From contig CM065809.1 in NCBI GenBank assembly GCA_033398695.1, positions 170,366,501-170,430,500 of the forward strand: a stretch of DNA of 64,000 nt. Direction: 5' to 3'. Below the pieces are notes generated by a model. That model was not told where the DNA came from. It made no database searches and saw only the letters and a program-made list of their open reading frames with translations. Positions 21,867 through 33,712 of this stretch are shown here, in pieces (position 1 is the first letter of the stretch; each line of letters opens with the position of its first letter). Both the position numbers and the translations under genes were made by a program. The stretch is from Orobanche coerulescens (Eukaryota; Streptophyta; Magnoliopsida; Lamiales; Orobanchaceae).

Positions 21867-22794
21867 TTCGTCCTCGAAACTTGAAACATGGAACGAACGA
21901 CGCAAAACAACTCAGATAACACACGATATCCGTTGCCGAAATAACAAAACACGACGAACGAAAATCAATACGGTTGAACAATTCAACAGTACAACAGTCA
22001 AAACACGAGCTATTCGCTGAACCAATACGAAATTCCACAGCCCAAGGGTTGAAAGATCGAACACAAAACTAATTTCCTGAACTCGAGGAAATTACGAAGG
22101 AATCCTAACGCTCAACAATTGCGAAACAAGATCAACAAAAACTGAGCCATCAAGCGATTGAGTTACAACGATCGAGACAACAACAGTCGATCAATCATGT
22201 TCGAATCACGACGAACAATAATACTCAAACAACAACCCCAAAGTTTACATCTCGAATAGAGATAATATACGATCCGGTGAAGGCAACAAGATGTGCATTC
22301 ACATAAGATCCACAGGAAAGGGAATAGCAATTTGGAGAGTCATAACGACAAACGGGTCATTCTGAAACGATACCACAACTCGTTCGATCAATAAAAGCAC
22401 AGATGTGACAAGATCGTAAAATATCAACGAATATAAACGATTCGACAGTCGAGAGTACAGAGTTCAAAATCCGATCCACTTCAAATAAAAGAAGTCAATC
22501 TCGAATTTCAAACAACAAAGCAAGGGAAATAATTCAACATGCAATCGACAGACCACGCCTCCGGATCGCTGAGCCGATCTCGAAATCAAAGTTCAAGTCC
22601 TCGCTCGGAATGCTCGGTAACCATCTCGCAAAACCGAACCCGGTGTCCTCGAGTCCGCACTGTAACACGTTATCGCGGAGAAGGACAATGTGCACGAACA
22701 TGTCCCGCCACATTACGATTAAAACATCTCCTGGATTTACCAGAGTCGTAATGTAAGACTTGGAACTCTCGGCCCACGCATCAGCGATGGAGCT
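21867..22794 (-). other. Gag tail and non-coding region of element A
   Basis: About 22672-22745 still encodes a zinc-knuckle remnant on the minus strand, CFNRNVAGHVRAHC, in which the second cysteine is arginine. It is not in frame with the gag ORF. The remaining 670 bp up to the polypurine tract have no pol domain in any frame. Sequence resembling this tail, (T)CAAAACACGAG and the following 80 bp, recurs at 54693-54790 next to LTR D. Confidence 0.6.
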
Positions 22795-23601
22795 TCACAA
22801 TGAAAGGCTACGACATTGAAAACTAGAAATACCAACTCCTGCACCGTCCACACGGTCGTCGGACTTCCTCTGCTTCTTCGACTCGGGCACACGCTCCGAC
22901 GATAACGAAGCTAGTTCACGGGCTAATGCTCGATCTTGATAGTCCCTCAACGAGGTGCAATTGAATCCCGACATATACACGCGAATATCCGGCTTCATCC
23001 GTCTGTCAAAGTGGAGGATTCTCTCTTCCTCGGTTCTCACCCGGTCTCGCACATAACTGAGTTGTTTGCTATAATCAATGATAGCTTGCGACACCGATAT
23101 ATCTTGCGGTTCTGCCAAGTAGAATTCGCGAATCCTCTGCTCTCTAATCGGTCTCGGACAGAACTCAGCTTCCATAAATGCTTGGAACTCCGCCCACGTG
23201 ACATCACGATCACGAGGTTTAACAGCTTCCCACCAATTAGCAGCATCCTTGTCGAGAAGGTACTGAGCGATAGGTACCTTCCGATCTTCAGGACATCCGA
23301 CCTCGAAAATCTTTCCCAACCGGAAAATCCAACCATCCCACCTCAACGCATCCGCAAAGACCGCGAATCGAGGGGATTCATACGAACTACCTCGCGAAGC
23401 CATTGATTTACACCAACGCTCGACTCGCGTCAATGCTACGTTGAACCACCCGGTCAACCGAGTCATCCGAGTCGCTACTTGTTGCAATATAGTAGCAACA
23501 CCCAAACCAAAATCATTCCCAGCCGCATTCTCTCGATTCCGCATCGATCCCCGTGGCCATCGGGCCGCCACGATTACGACCACGACCTCCGCCCTCGGCA
23601 T
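22795..23601 (-). CDS. gag: Gag of element A
   Basis: I choose ATG at 23601 (MPRAE...), aligning with MPRGRG of family B, rather than the upstream in-frame start. The 268-residue product has a basic N-terminus, then the Ty3/gypsy gag (capsid) domain: VATILQQVATRM near residue 34, QYLLDKDAANWWEAV (about 123-137), TWAEFQAFMEAEFCPRPIREQR, SQAIIDYSKQLSYVRDR. It ends after a KKQRKSDDR basic stretch, and the zinc knuckle is downstream in another frame. The first 20 residues differ from B by compensating indels, so the N-terminus may be frame-shifted. A capsid of this type could assemble particles; there is no enzyme. Confidence 0.75.
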   Translation of the reverse strand: MPRAEVVVVIVAARWPRGSMRNRENAAGNDFGLGVATILQQVATRMTRLTGWFNVALTRVERWCKSMASRGSSYESPRFAVFADALRWDGWIFRLGKIFEVGCPEDRKVPIAQYLLDKDAANWWEAVKPRDRDVTWAEFQAFMEAEFCPRPIREQRIREFYLAEPQDISVSQAIIDYSKQLSYVRDRVRTEEERILHFDRRMKPDIRVYMSGFNCTSLRDYQDRALARELASLSSERVPESKKQRKSDDRVDGAGVGISSFQCRSLSL

Positions 23602-25130
23602 ACTAACAAACAACAACCTAAGGTAAAGAAAGATCATAACACAAAGCAAGATATTCAAGTCGCTTTCTTTAATCCAAAATAATTAAATAAAAAACATATT
23701 ACCATATAATTACAGCTATAGAACAATATAAAATCTATGATACCAACAGTCTTCATTTATAATGCCGTTATGCGATTTATAAATGTAATGAAATTGAAAT
23801 CACCCATTATATCAAAATCACTTTCTCAGACGGTTTCCGCACTTAACTCACCAAGTTGAAAAACCATTTTCGAAAACGTTCCAAAATGCCAGAAAGGCCG
23901 ATGACGGTAATGCTTTCCAAATACTCCCCAAAAGTCATTTTTCAAATACCAAATACCGTCACCAAATACCATTTGAAATTACAAGGCGTAGACGCGAAAA
24001 CTCAATAGTTTCAAAATATATGTTAAATGGCCCGACAAAAGAGTTGGGAAAAAAGGGTCAAAGAAATAATTCAAATTTACAAACACGGAAGGTCATTTTG
24101 AAACACACACTATTTGGTAAAAGTACCAAAAAGTCAGTTTGAACTTTACACACGCAGCGGACAACAACACAGTTCAAATTACACATAACCACACCCAACA
24201 ATTGTTATTCATGAACAACACACATGGAGTACCGTTTCAAACGGTCAGCCTAACAATCGCAAAAGTTAGACTTACGGCCAGAATGTAGTTTCCGAGCTTC
24301 TGCTCAGACCGGTTAGGGTATGATTCAACAGAGACTTAGCATGCGCTAGCCATGCCACGTTAGTGCGCGCTAGTTATACTAATTCAGCAACACATTCATG
24401 AGCATATATCAAATAATGCCAAACGCCAAAGGTTACATATAAACAACAACATACGAATCCAAACGCCAACAATTTACATTCTCACTACATATCGTTTAAT
24501 CGAAAAAGTTGAAGGCGAAAGTCACGTCTCAAGTAAACTATTGGTAGACCTCGTTTAAGCATTTAAAATCAAATTTTGAAAATTTCCAATGCAAGATGAA
24601 AATATAATATGTGTAGTTTGAATTCTCAAAATCTTTGGTCTCGAGGTCATCATACGAAAATCAAATTATTTTTCCTTCTCGAAGGATATTTTTAAATAGA
24701 ATTTACGTGACTTCCCCAAAACATTTGAAATTGAAATATCACATTGATAAACTTTTATTGAGTAACCAATCCAAAACATCACTCCTGTAAAAACGATTTC
24801 ACACAAGGATGTATACATATATACATGCATACCGGTACTACACTTTATTCCAACACAATACGAGAATCAAACAAGTATGGAATAAATATTCACGAGGTAC
24901 AATTAAACTCCACAAAATAACACCGAATTACATAAAGTCGTATAGCACGAGACACAACAAGGTAGGGAGACTTACATCCACAGATCGCACGAAGATGATG
25001 GTTGCACCTCGATACTAATCACGACCGACAACTCAGACGACGCGTCGCGACACCACTCAGTCAGACCAAATCTGACAAGACAAGATCCGACAACACACAA
25101 CTCAACCCGACAGCCTAGGTTTCCTCAACC
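23602..25130 (-). other. Leader of element A
   Basis: About 1.5 kb of non-coding leader between primer site and gag. Two degenerate palindromes, TAGCATGCGCTA at 24338 and TAGTGCGCGCTA at 24361, lie 23 bp apart and match the U3 lattice motif. Nothing else is recognised; the ORF at 24809 is not supported. Confidence 0.6.
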
Positions 25131-25145
25131 TGGCTCTGATACCAT
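25131..25145 (-). other. Primer binding site of element A, tRNA-Met type
   Basis: On the minus strand ATGGTATCAGAGCCA, four bases inside the 5' LTR boundary at 25150. It contains the full plant initiator-Met primer site TGGTATCAGAGC. Confidence 0.9.
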
Positions 25146-25149
25146 ATTC

Positions 25150-27748
25150 TGTAACACCCCCAAACCACTCGGGAATATTACAGCGCCGCAGACCCTCTCC
25201 GCGAGGACCTACCAGGCTAAATACAAAACAATGCATCACTTCACATCGCCGACATGGCTACATGAAGGACCATTAGACCGATATGGTCTTATATCACAAC
25301 ACACAGAACAATACATACAAGATCCTTGCTCAGAACACATACCCACGCAGGGGCTAGAATACAATATCACTTCCATAACTCGATAAAATAACACATCGGA
25401 GGAAAATCAACACGACTCTACCAAATACTCTATAATTGGTCTTCACGTGATTAGTATCTTCGTTTCCCATCATCCTTCGTATCGATCCTGTGATTCGCTC
25501 CCCAGCTACCTGCAAGTACCTGGACGCAATACAGACATCCACCCCGAATACTCGGGGTTAGCAAAACTCCACTGTTTTGCTAGTGCAAGTATAAAACCAA
25601 AAGTACAAGCCATACACAACGTGCTTCAAGAATATAAAATCTTGAATATATTTCCCGAGATAAATCACTTAATCAAAACAGTTTGATTTAAAAAGGTAGG
25701 AAAAGAACCATATGTCTCATACAAAATATTTTACGGTCTCGGGGGTTTGAAAACATTTGGAAATAAGGAATTCTCAAGTCTTTCGAAAACACTTGGGGAC
25801 ACGGCCCAAAATCATCTTTCCAAAATTACGATTCCAATAATAAAACGCGGTTTCACAACCCAATTCACAACACACGGGGTCCAAGACCCAAATCATAAGC
25901 CACAGGGTCCACGACCCGAATCACATAACACATGTTCCTAAGGATTATTCGCGTCCCGTGCTAACAAGCCACGAACCTCAGATGCTCCCGTAGAACATAC
26001 CCGAGTGAATAACCCAATAGGAAACCATACCAAATCACATGTCCTTGTGACAACAGTCACGGAACCATTCCATACCACAACCACAAGTTATCCAGATCGG
26101 GCTAACAAGCCACGAACCTCGGAGTCCCCGCAAGACATAACCCAAGATAACCCCACAAGTTATCTCGGCATCGGCTAGCAAGCCCCGAACCTCGAGTCCC
26201 CGCAAGACATACCCGGATTGGATAACCCTACGGTCATGCCCGACCCGTACTAGCAAGTATGGATCCCGAGATTCAACAATCCTACCCGAGGCACATCACT
26301 TTCGGCACTACATAACAATGAGCAGAACATCAAGCCAAGCAACACTTAAACATCACAACCTCCTTTCAAAGGAGTAACAACTAATATCCCACGTAATACA
26401 TTCTTAACGAACAAGTACACATAACGTTACGTAATCCCCGGCAAAGAATTACGGTCTAATAAACTCATTCAAAGTGGTCATATCATCTTTTCAACACACA
26501 AATCAAACACTCATATTCCGAGAACACATATATTCACGAAGTACATAAATTATCGTTGAAAGACAACATTTATCGAGAATATACCGATCCCTTTTTACGT
26601 TCATTAAACATTGGGTTTCGCACGAATTCCTTTACCATTAATTACGCCTACGAAACATGAAACGTATGGACAAGATACTTGCCTCGATATCACGAGCGAC
26701 GAAACGACGAACGGGCACGATCGGGAAACCTTCGAACCTCCAAAAACGATCAAGACTTCGACAGCCCACGAATACTACGAAAATAGCATCACCACAAATC
26801 AATAATACTAATCGCAATCCGAAACGATCCTAAAAACGACAAGGATCTAAGTATTCTCAAAGAAATCAAGAATCGTTGACCCGGGCGATAAAAATCGATG
26901 AACGGTTAACAAAATCTGAAGATTACGGTCAAGACAAACAAGAACAAATAACCGATCGGATGAGATCGGTCAAGAATCACAAATCCAAACAAAAACCCCA
27001 AATTTAAGAAAATAGGGTTCTAACAAGAGATTACCTTGATTTGGACCAAGAAGACGATTAGATGTTGTTAAACATCTACAAATCCGCTCAAAGATGAAGC
27101 TAGAAGAAAAAGATCGGTCCTACTCGCCTCTGGATCTCACTCCCGTCGGAAGGGATGAAGAAAAGTGGGAAATGACGACTTAATGCCGCCGCCCAAGATT
27201 TATATCGATGCTTATTAGCGTGCGCTAATCACCCTTCATTAGCGTGCGCTTAACGGGTCAACGCTCCGTAGAAACCGCGTATAACACGCTTAGCGTCGCT
27301 AGCCAACAGTAGCGCGCGCTAACGGGTCACAAAACCACCCAGAGCCCCTGGGACGTAATCGCACCTACCGAGTAGCGTGCGCTAGAAAGAAGAGGGAGCG
27401 TGCGCTAAGCAGTCGATAGCGTGCGCTAGCTATCGGCCTTAGCGTGCGCTAACAAAGCTCCCACCCAAAGAGCTACCGGATCGCCTTCGAATCGCCCGAT
27501 TTAGCATGCGCTACACATTCAGTAGCGTGCGCTAAACACCATGCAGTAGCGTGCGCTATGCTTCAAGCATTAGCGTGCGCTACACCACAAAATCTCAAAA
27601 ACCCACAAAGTGATCCGAAATGCCTCCAAAAACATGTCCCAACAAGTCGCAACCAAACATGGCACGAAATTCCTACGATGAGGACCATGACAATCCGATA
27701 AAACCCAGAAAACCCAACGAATCCGGAATAAAGATCTCGGGTATTACA
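25150..27748 (-). repeat. 5' LTR of element A (2599 bp)
   Basis: Same ends as the 19240-21844 LTR. Most of it appears identical, but short indels cluster in the R/U5 tandem repeat (26089-26290) and in U3 (27115-27360), often in C/G runs. The TATA-like stretch GATATAAATC lies at about 27195-27207, downstream (element sense) of its palindrome lattice. Confidence 0.92.
27195..27582 (-). promoter_or_regulatory. U3 palindrome lattice and TATA box of element A, 5' LTR
   Basis: Sites start at 27216, 27240, 27291 (one base short), 27310; 27373, 27396, 27417, 27440; and 27502, 27523, 27547, 27571. The two intact tetrads start 129 bp apart with steps of 21-24 bp. In element sense the array ends at TATAAAT (about 27198-27205). 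This LTR would drive the element transcript. Confidence 0.85.
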
Positions 27749-27753
27749 ATTAG
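27749..27753. repeat. Target-site duplication of element A, right copy
   Basis: ATTAG directly after TATTACA; matches 19235-19239. Confidence 0.9.
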
Positions 27754-28024
27754 CACGTTATGAATCTTTGTTATATTTTCACTTGGGTTAAGTTTTATGT
27801 CCCCTAAGTTTTTGTACTTTGTTATTTCTTTCAATAATAGGGGTAAAGTACTCTTTTCTTAATGGTGTTTTTCCTAAGGGGGTTTTGCGCCAAAAGGTTT
27901 TGATGAGGCTCATTGCACATTATCCCATTTTGCTTCAAAAAAATTTTGGCGTTTATTATGTTAGATAAGTCGGCCTATTTATCATAGTTCGCCTAGGGTC
28001 AACAAAATGTCAGGACCAGCTCTG
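27754..28024 (+). pseudogene. 3' end of the hAT relic, with terminal inverted repeat
   Basis: This continues the sequence broken at 19239 after the target duplication. It is the 3' untranslated part of the hAT element and ends in TGTCAGGACCAGCTCTG (28008-28024), a hAT-like terminal repeat. The partner terminus was not found to the left of 18197. Confidence 0.55.
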
Positions 28025-29300
28025 CAAAGAGATCCCTTGTTAATATTATAAATATTATAAATTACAAAAGAGTAAAATTTAAACTATTACTATAAGTTTA
28101 GAATTATACAATTTTTTAAAAAAAATCTATTTATATACATATATTTTGATGTGAGATTCAAGATTTTAGATAAATAAGAAAAATAAAAAAAAAAATATAT
28201 AAGAGAGAGATTTAGCGTGGTACTCCGAATCCGTAATGCTATTAAATACTCTATATATTAGTTGGAAGTAAAGAGTATCGAGTTTATTAAAAAAAATATA
28301 AAAATTATAATTGTGCATATATAAAGTAGATATTAAAAAAATAAATATGTATGTATTTCCGCCATTGAGGTTTACTTAATAATTTATCAAATAATTTTTC
28401 TAATAAGAATAAAACAACTCACTTGGCCAACTCAATAAATGACCAAATTAAAGTGATGATGTATAATAATTATGCAGTGATAAAATAACATTTATTTCAA
28501 AATACTTAGTTAGTTATTTTAAAATCAATGTAAGATTTAAATTTATATATAAATACTATTAATACAAACCTAGTAATTTGCCAAACTAAATTTTGAATAA
28601 AAATAAAACTATTCATCTGGGTTAATAATTAGCCAAATTATTTTTCTCTATAAAATAAAACTATTAAAATTATTGTGCAAAATAATTATGTAGTAAAAAT
28701 TATACATGATTTAAATATTTATTTAGGTTTCCAATCGGTGAGCCTCATTTAAGATCGATGTGGTATTCAAAATTTTAGATAAATATGATTAATTCAAATT
28801 AGATAATTGGTCAAATTAGACTCTCTAATAAAAAATAAAATAATTAATTTGGCTAACTTAATAATTGATACTATTAATATTGGCAAAACTAAAATTTCCA
28901 ATTAAATAAAACTACTAAATAAAATAGATGTGCGATTCAAATTTTAGATAAGTAGAATTAATGTCTAACTTAATAATTGGCTAAATAAAATACAATAAAA
29001 ATAAAACTTTTAAGCGTGTGTGTGAAATTACTATGAGATTGAAAAATACACATTGAATTCTAAGTATTTATTTATATTCTTCACTGGTGGAGTTCTATTT
29101 TAAATCGATGTGGGGTTGAAGACACTAAATTCAATTTATTTAGGTTATTCATCAATTAAGTACCATTTTAAATCAATGTGGGGTTCAATATTTTAAATAA
29201 ATAAAAACCGAACATTAAGAGAATGCCACATAGAAGAAAGAACTAAGTGGTGCTTCAAATCCGTAATGCTATTATATATAGAGAGATAAATAAATTGATT
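28025..29300. repeat. AT-rich degenerate repeat array
   Basis: A recurring phrase like GATGTGGGATTCAAAATTTTAGATAAATA occurs at about 28149, 28758, 28928, 29108 and 29175. It is interspersed with ATAATTGGCTAAAT/AAATAAAACTATT phrases. Two copies of CAAATCCGTAATGCTATTA-like sequence (near 28227 and 29259) lie close to the ends. No coding potential. It may be an old non-autonomous element or a degraded satellite; no defining ends were found. Confidence 0.5.
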
Positions 29301-29532
29301 ATTATACCGCATTAGGAATGATGTGTAATAAAATTTAATTATTGGACAACAAGAGATGATTGGAAGAGGAATATTCAATTACTCGATATGTGTCAAATTA
29401 GTTGCAAAAGTAGTATAGAGAAGGCATATATATCTATATATTAAAATAATATTCTCGAATGCTCGACTCGGTTCACGAACATGTTTGTATCCGCTTGTTT
29501 ATTAGACGAGTTTAGTATTATGTTCGCGTTCG

Positions 29533-29786
29533 GTCCAATTGTAAAAGAAACGAGCTATAACCGATATCGAACGAGTCCAAAGGAGTTTTTGTTCAAGAAC
29601 GTTCGGTTCGTATATAGCACTACCCATGCAGTTGCACGATCTCCGAAATCTTCCAGATTATCTTCTATTGTCCAATTGTTAAAGGAACCGGATATAACAA
29701 ATCTCGAACGAGTTCAAATGAGTTTTTGTTCGAGAACATTTGATTCGTTTATAGCACGACCCATGCAGTCACACGATCTCCGAAGT
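29533..29786. repeat. Tandem duplication, period 137 bp
   Basis: Two units begin GTCCAATTGT at 29533 and 29670, and both end in GCACGATCTCCGAA or CACGATCTCCGAA. They diverge at about 15 percent of positions by eye. The ORF crossing both is repeat-driven, with no recognised domain. Confidence 0.6.
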
Positions 29787-31821
29787 AAACACACTAGCCA
29801 TCTTCGATCTCCAAACATCCTTGATACCCAAGGAATGAGCTGATTTGGTTAGTCGATCGGCAATCATTCAAATGATATTTGTTTCTGTTCTAGTTCTCGG
29901 CGTCCTGGTGATAAAGTCCACGGAGATATCTTCTCATTTCATTCAAAAATAGAAAGTGATTTCAACAACTCGGTTGGTCGCAGATATTCAGTCCTAACTT
30001 GCTCACAAGTTACTCTTTAAAACGAACTCAGTAATCTCCTTATTTACAAAATTTTCCATCAAAAATTCCGCTTTAAGTCGTTAAACACACAATTGAAGGA
30101 CTTGCCACACAATTGACGTAATGACACTAAATGCAACAATAATATAAATATGTGATATAACTAAAACATTATAATGAGGTGCCCCAAATAAATTATCGCA
30201 AGTTGTGAGAGAAAAATCACTGTCGCATTTGTGTCACTAAAGTATGACATTGTATTTATATGGCACAATTGAGGTAAATATACTATATTGAGAATAAATG
30301 CCGCATAGGGCACCTCGGGAAGTAGTTCCCAAAGCTCGATGAACAGCCTGCCAAAAATGTGATACAAATCGGCCATCTTGATCCGAAAAGGAGTCTTGTG
30401 ATACTAGTATTGCCTACGTACGTAGGAGATTTTTGTGCAAGAGAAAATGATTAAAAATTAGCCATATAATGATTTTATAGATAAATAAAAATGTACTTAA
30501 TTATTTTAAAAAGAAACATATTATGAATAACATGTATATTACACAATAATTTTATTGCACCAAAATAATAATTATAAAGATAATGTAATTCATATCATGC
30601 AATGACGCGCGCACTCTTAAATTTTATCTGATTATTATTTTTAAAATATGGATAAGTCTAAAATAGATGTGGATAATTTTTAAGATTACTAATATTACTT
30701 TCTTCACTTCTTTTTAATTCAAAAATACTTGCTCATTTCATATATTACATTGACGTGTTTTTTTACTCTTTTCAGAATTTTACCTTTACTGATTAAAATT
30801 TAAGTTATCTCTAAAGTTTTTTAAAATAAATATCATAATAATATTTGATTAATATTTTCTGCATTCAAAGTAAATAGTACTAATCACATGCCTATTTCGA
30901 GAATGAATGTACAAATAAACAAACTTATATTTTTTGTTCCTAACAATGTCGTCAATCATATGCATAATCTGATTTTATTATAATTTAATGAAATATATGT
31001 GATTTGCCAGTTGAATTTGTTACGAGATTTTTTATAATATATTCCTTAATTACATATATATTTTTAGAAATCAATATATTTGCATTTAAATATAAAAGTA
31101 ATACAAATAATATATTTATATTGTCTACAACACTTTTAAGAAAAATATTTACCAACATTTTTCAAATCTTATCATAGGCGAGCATTTTATTTATAAACTT
31201 TACGAGTTTTTCTCTAATTTACCATATGATGGACTGTAATCAATGGAATTACCGTCTGATCATAATCAACATTACCCCAATGCCTCAACGGCTCCCGCAA
31301 AAAGCGTGGTAAGAGGGGATCGGATGTATGCAGCCTTACCCCTGTCTTAACACAAAGAGACTGTTTCCGGATGATCCAAAATGAAAATTGCATCGAGAAT
31401 TACATGGAATGACTAGTACTTCATGAGAAAAAGAAGTGCAATCAGTTTAGTGAGTCATTTTGTTTTATCCCATTATAATCCAGAACCAAAGAATAATGAG
31501 TATTTGGCTCCATTGGAAACAATGAAAACTCTATTGTTAAAACTACCAAAGGTACACTTTTTAATTCTTGTTTTACAAAACAAATTATATACAAAACATT
31601 AATAATCTAGTTTTTACAAATTACATTGAACTATACATTAATTGTACAAAAACAAGATGATAAACCTGTTTGACATATCAAAAAGCATATAATGGAAGAT
31701 TTTGTTGGCATACAGGAGATCAGGTATCTTGGATTTCATAGGCATAGACAGCTGATCCTCTCTCCCCTTTTGTAAATTGTCCAGAAGATTGTGAAAACCA
31801 GAGTCCCATCAGGAAACATGA
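29787..31821. other. Non-coding AT-rich stretch
   Basis: No gene seen. A GC-richer block at about 31262-31385 (GGATCGGATGTATGCAGCC, TTACCCCTG, GACTGTTTCCGG) resembles a widespread plant SINE-type sequence, but no B-box or tail was found, so it is not called separately. Confidence 0.4.
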
Positions 31822-31940
31822 TTAAAGTCCCAAGTTTGAGAGAAGCTGGCGCCATCTGGGTGCTTCCTCGTCGAAAATGTAGGTCAGAGAAGAAACAAGA
31901 ACCCCACTACCTCCAATCTGCACCCGGGAGAGAGCGAGAG

Positions 31941-31957
31941 GGGGGGGGGGGGGGGTA
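31941..31957. repeat. Poly-G run in a HISN1 intron
   Basis: About 16 consecutive G on the plus strand, next to GAGAGCGAGAG. Likely hypervariable and hard to sequence. Confidence 0.8.
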
Positions 31958-32263
31958 GTTTTCGGGGTATTTTTGTAATTTCGAAGGTTAGCTGTTACTT
32001 TTTCTTTTTTTGTTAATTAGGCTAAATTAATGTGTATTTTCGCAATTAATGCATATTTTATCCCACGTGAGATGACAAGCCGCTTACATATAGCAAACAA
32101 CCTATGAATGAATCTCACCGCTCTAAGCTGCTGAACAGACTTGTAAATTGCTTCTTTGGTACACAGATAACTATAGCATAATAATCTGCGGCTACTTTCC
32201 CGTCACGCTTACAGAAAACTGGACTTACAGTTGGCCCCTCCATCCAAAAGCATGACATAAGAA

Positions 32264-32264
32264 G

Positions 32265-32292
<28 letters not shown>
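32264..32292. repeat. (CT)n microsatellite
   Basis: About 14 CT units in the intron between the 32119-32237 and 32334-32414 exons of the HISN1 relic. Confidence 0.85.
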
Positions 32293-32295
<3 letters not shown>

Positions 32296-33712
32296 AACCA
32301 ACCCTAAGGCTAATGCGTAGGACAACTGAAGACCTGCAAACCAGATAGAGATGGTTGGCTTAGCACTAGCTCAGCCACTTCATCCGCAGTGCTTCCCCTC
32401 ATGTTGGCAGTTACCTGAAAAATAAAAACTGTAAATGACAGAAACTACACCGAAAATACAGTCTAACAGATTAAGATCAAGTGTGAAGTACAAAAACTAC
32501 CCTCAAAATTTACCTTAATTACAAAATATTCCAATTATCTTCCAAAATTACAAATACTCCTCGACATATGTTTCTCTTAACAAATTGCACCCTCAAAAGA
32601 AGAGTATTTGCTAGGCGAATACAAACCTCAAACGGGTGCCCGTAACAGTTTAACGGGGGTAGTTGAAAAATAACTGGAGTCTTTTGTAATCTCAGAAGTA
32701 ATACTTGTAATTATCTAAAAAATAAATGATTTGACCGTGAACTGACCAACAGCCCTTAAATGTGCCTCAAATCTTTCAAGCATTTCATGAGTGATATCAA
32801 GCACACCTTGTCGCTGGATCAAACGACCTCCGGCTAGCACAAGAACAGCCTGAAATGATACACTGAGATCAGAAGATATCAAACAACCAAAATCCGTTTT
32901 TGAAATGAGATCTCAAATACCTTTAGTTTTAGAGGGTATCAGATTGCAATAGCAGAAAATGCAGCAACCTACTTTCCAGGATAACTCCACCTTCAGTTTC
33001 TTTCAAATTATTTTCTCTCAATGTGGTTCCAATACACACAAGGTCCACAATAGCATCACCTATTCCCATCTAGAGGTAAAAGAAGCAAGCATAGTTTCTC
33101 AGGTTACAAACATCAATACTACATCATCTGTAGGTCGCGTGATAGTCCATACTACTTTAAAAAATAAAAAAATGAAAAGATATTACAAGAAAATATTGCA
33201 GCAATGTGACTGTTCAACAAAGAATCAAAACTAGAATTTAAATAGAAACATAACATACATTCAAATAGAAAATTCCAATGAACAGTATCTGAACATAACA
33301 TTCAACATGGAGGAACCACTAGCACAATAACTACCTCAACAGCCATCTAACATACATATGTTGGTGGTCAAATGTGAATTTCAGAAAAAGGGAATAATGT
33401 TGCGTTAGTTCAAATAAATTGATGAATTGGATTAAAAAATGAAGAACAGGTCAAGATTGCATCTCATCTAATTCAAAGCGCTTATCATAGCCTCAGATAT
33501 CCTAACAATCGATTCGCAAATTGATACACCAGCACTGGATATAGTTCAGAGTTTACTGTGCAGGCACTCTCAGCAACAATAAGAAGAAAAACTAATGGTG
33601 ATGATGATAAAAATAATAATAATAACTTAAATGTGATGAGCACTTAAAATGTAGATTCTTTTTTTTAGTTTCACTCATTAGGAGAACTTTTCTGCTGAAA
33701 ACGTGATACAAA

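Larger units (their letters stand above)
19240..27748 (-). mobile_element. Complete gag-only LTR retrotransposon, family A (TR-GAG-like)
   Basis: An 8509-bp element flanked by ATTAG. Minus-strand order is 5' LTR (27748-25150), tRNA-Met primer site (25145-25131), leader, gag (23601-22795), zinc-knuckle remnant, non-coding tail, polypurine tract and 3' LTR (21844-19240). It has no protease, RT, RNase H or integrase, so its cycle would have to be supplied in trans. Gag-only LTR elements are known in plants as TR-GAG elements. LTR ends and the TAGCGCACGCTA array match the Tekay-like element at 11150-17754, which is a candidate relative of its helper. The near-identical LTRs indicate a recent insertion, into the hAT relic. 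Confidence 0.92.

Noticed and set aside
31262..31385. A SINE
   Set aside because: Part of it resembles a common plant SINE-type sequence, but no box B, tail or target duplication was found.
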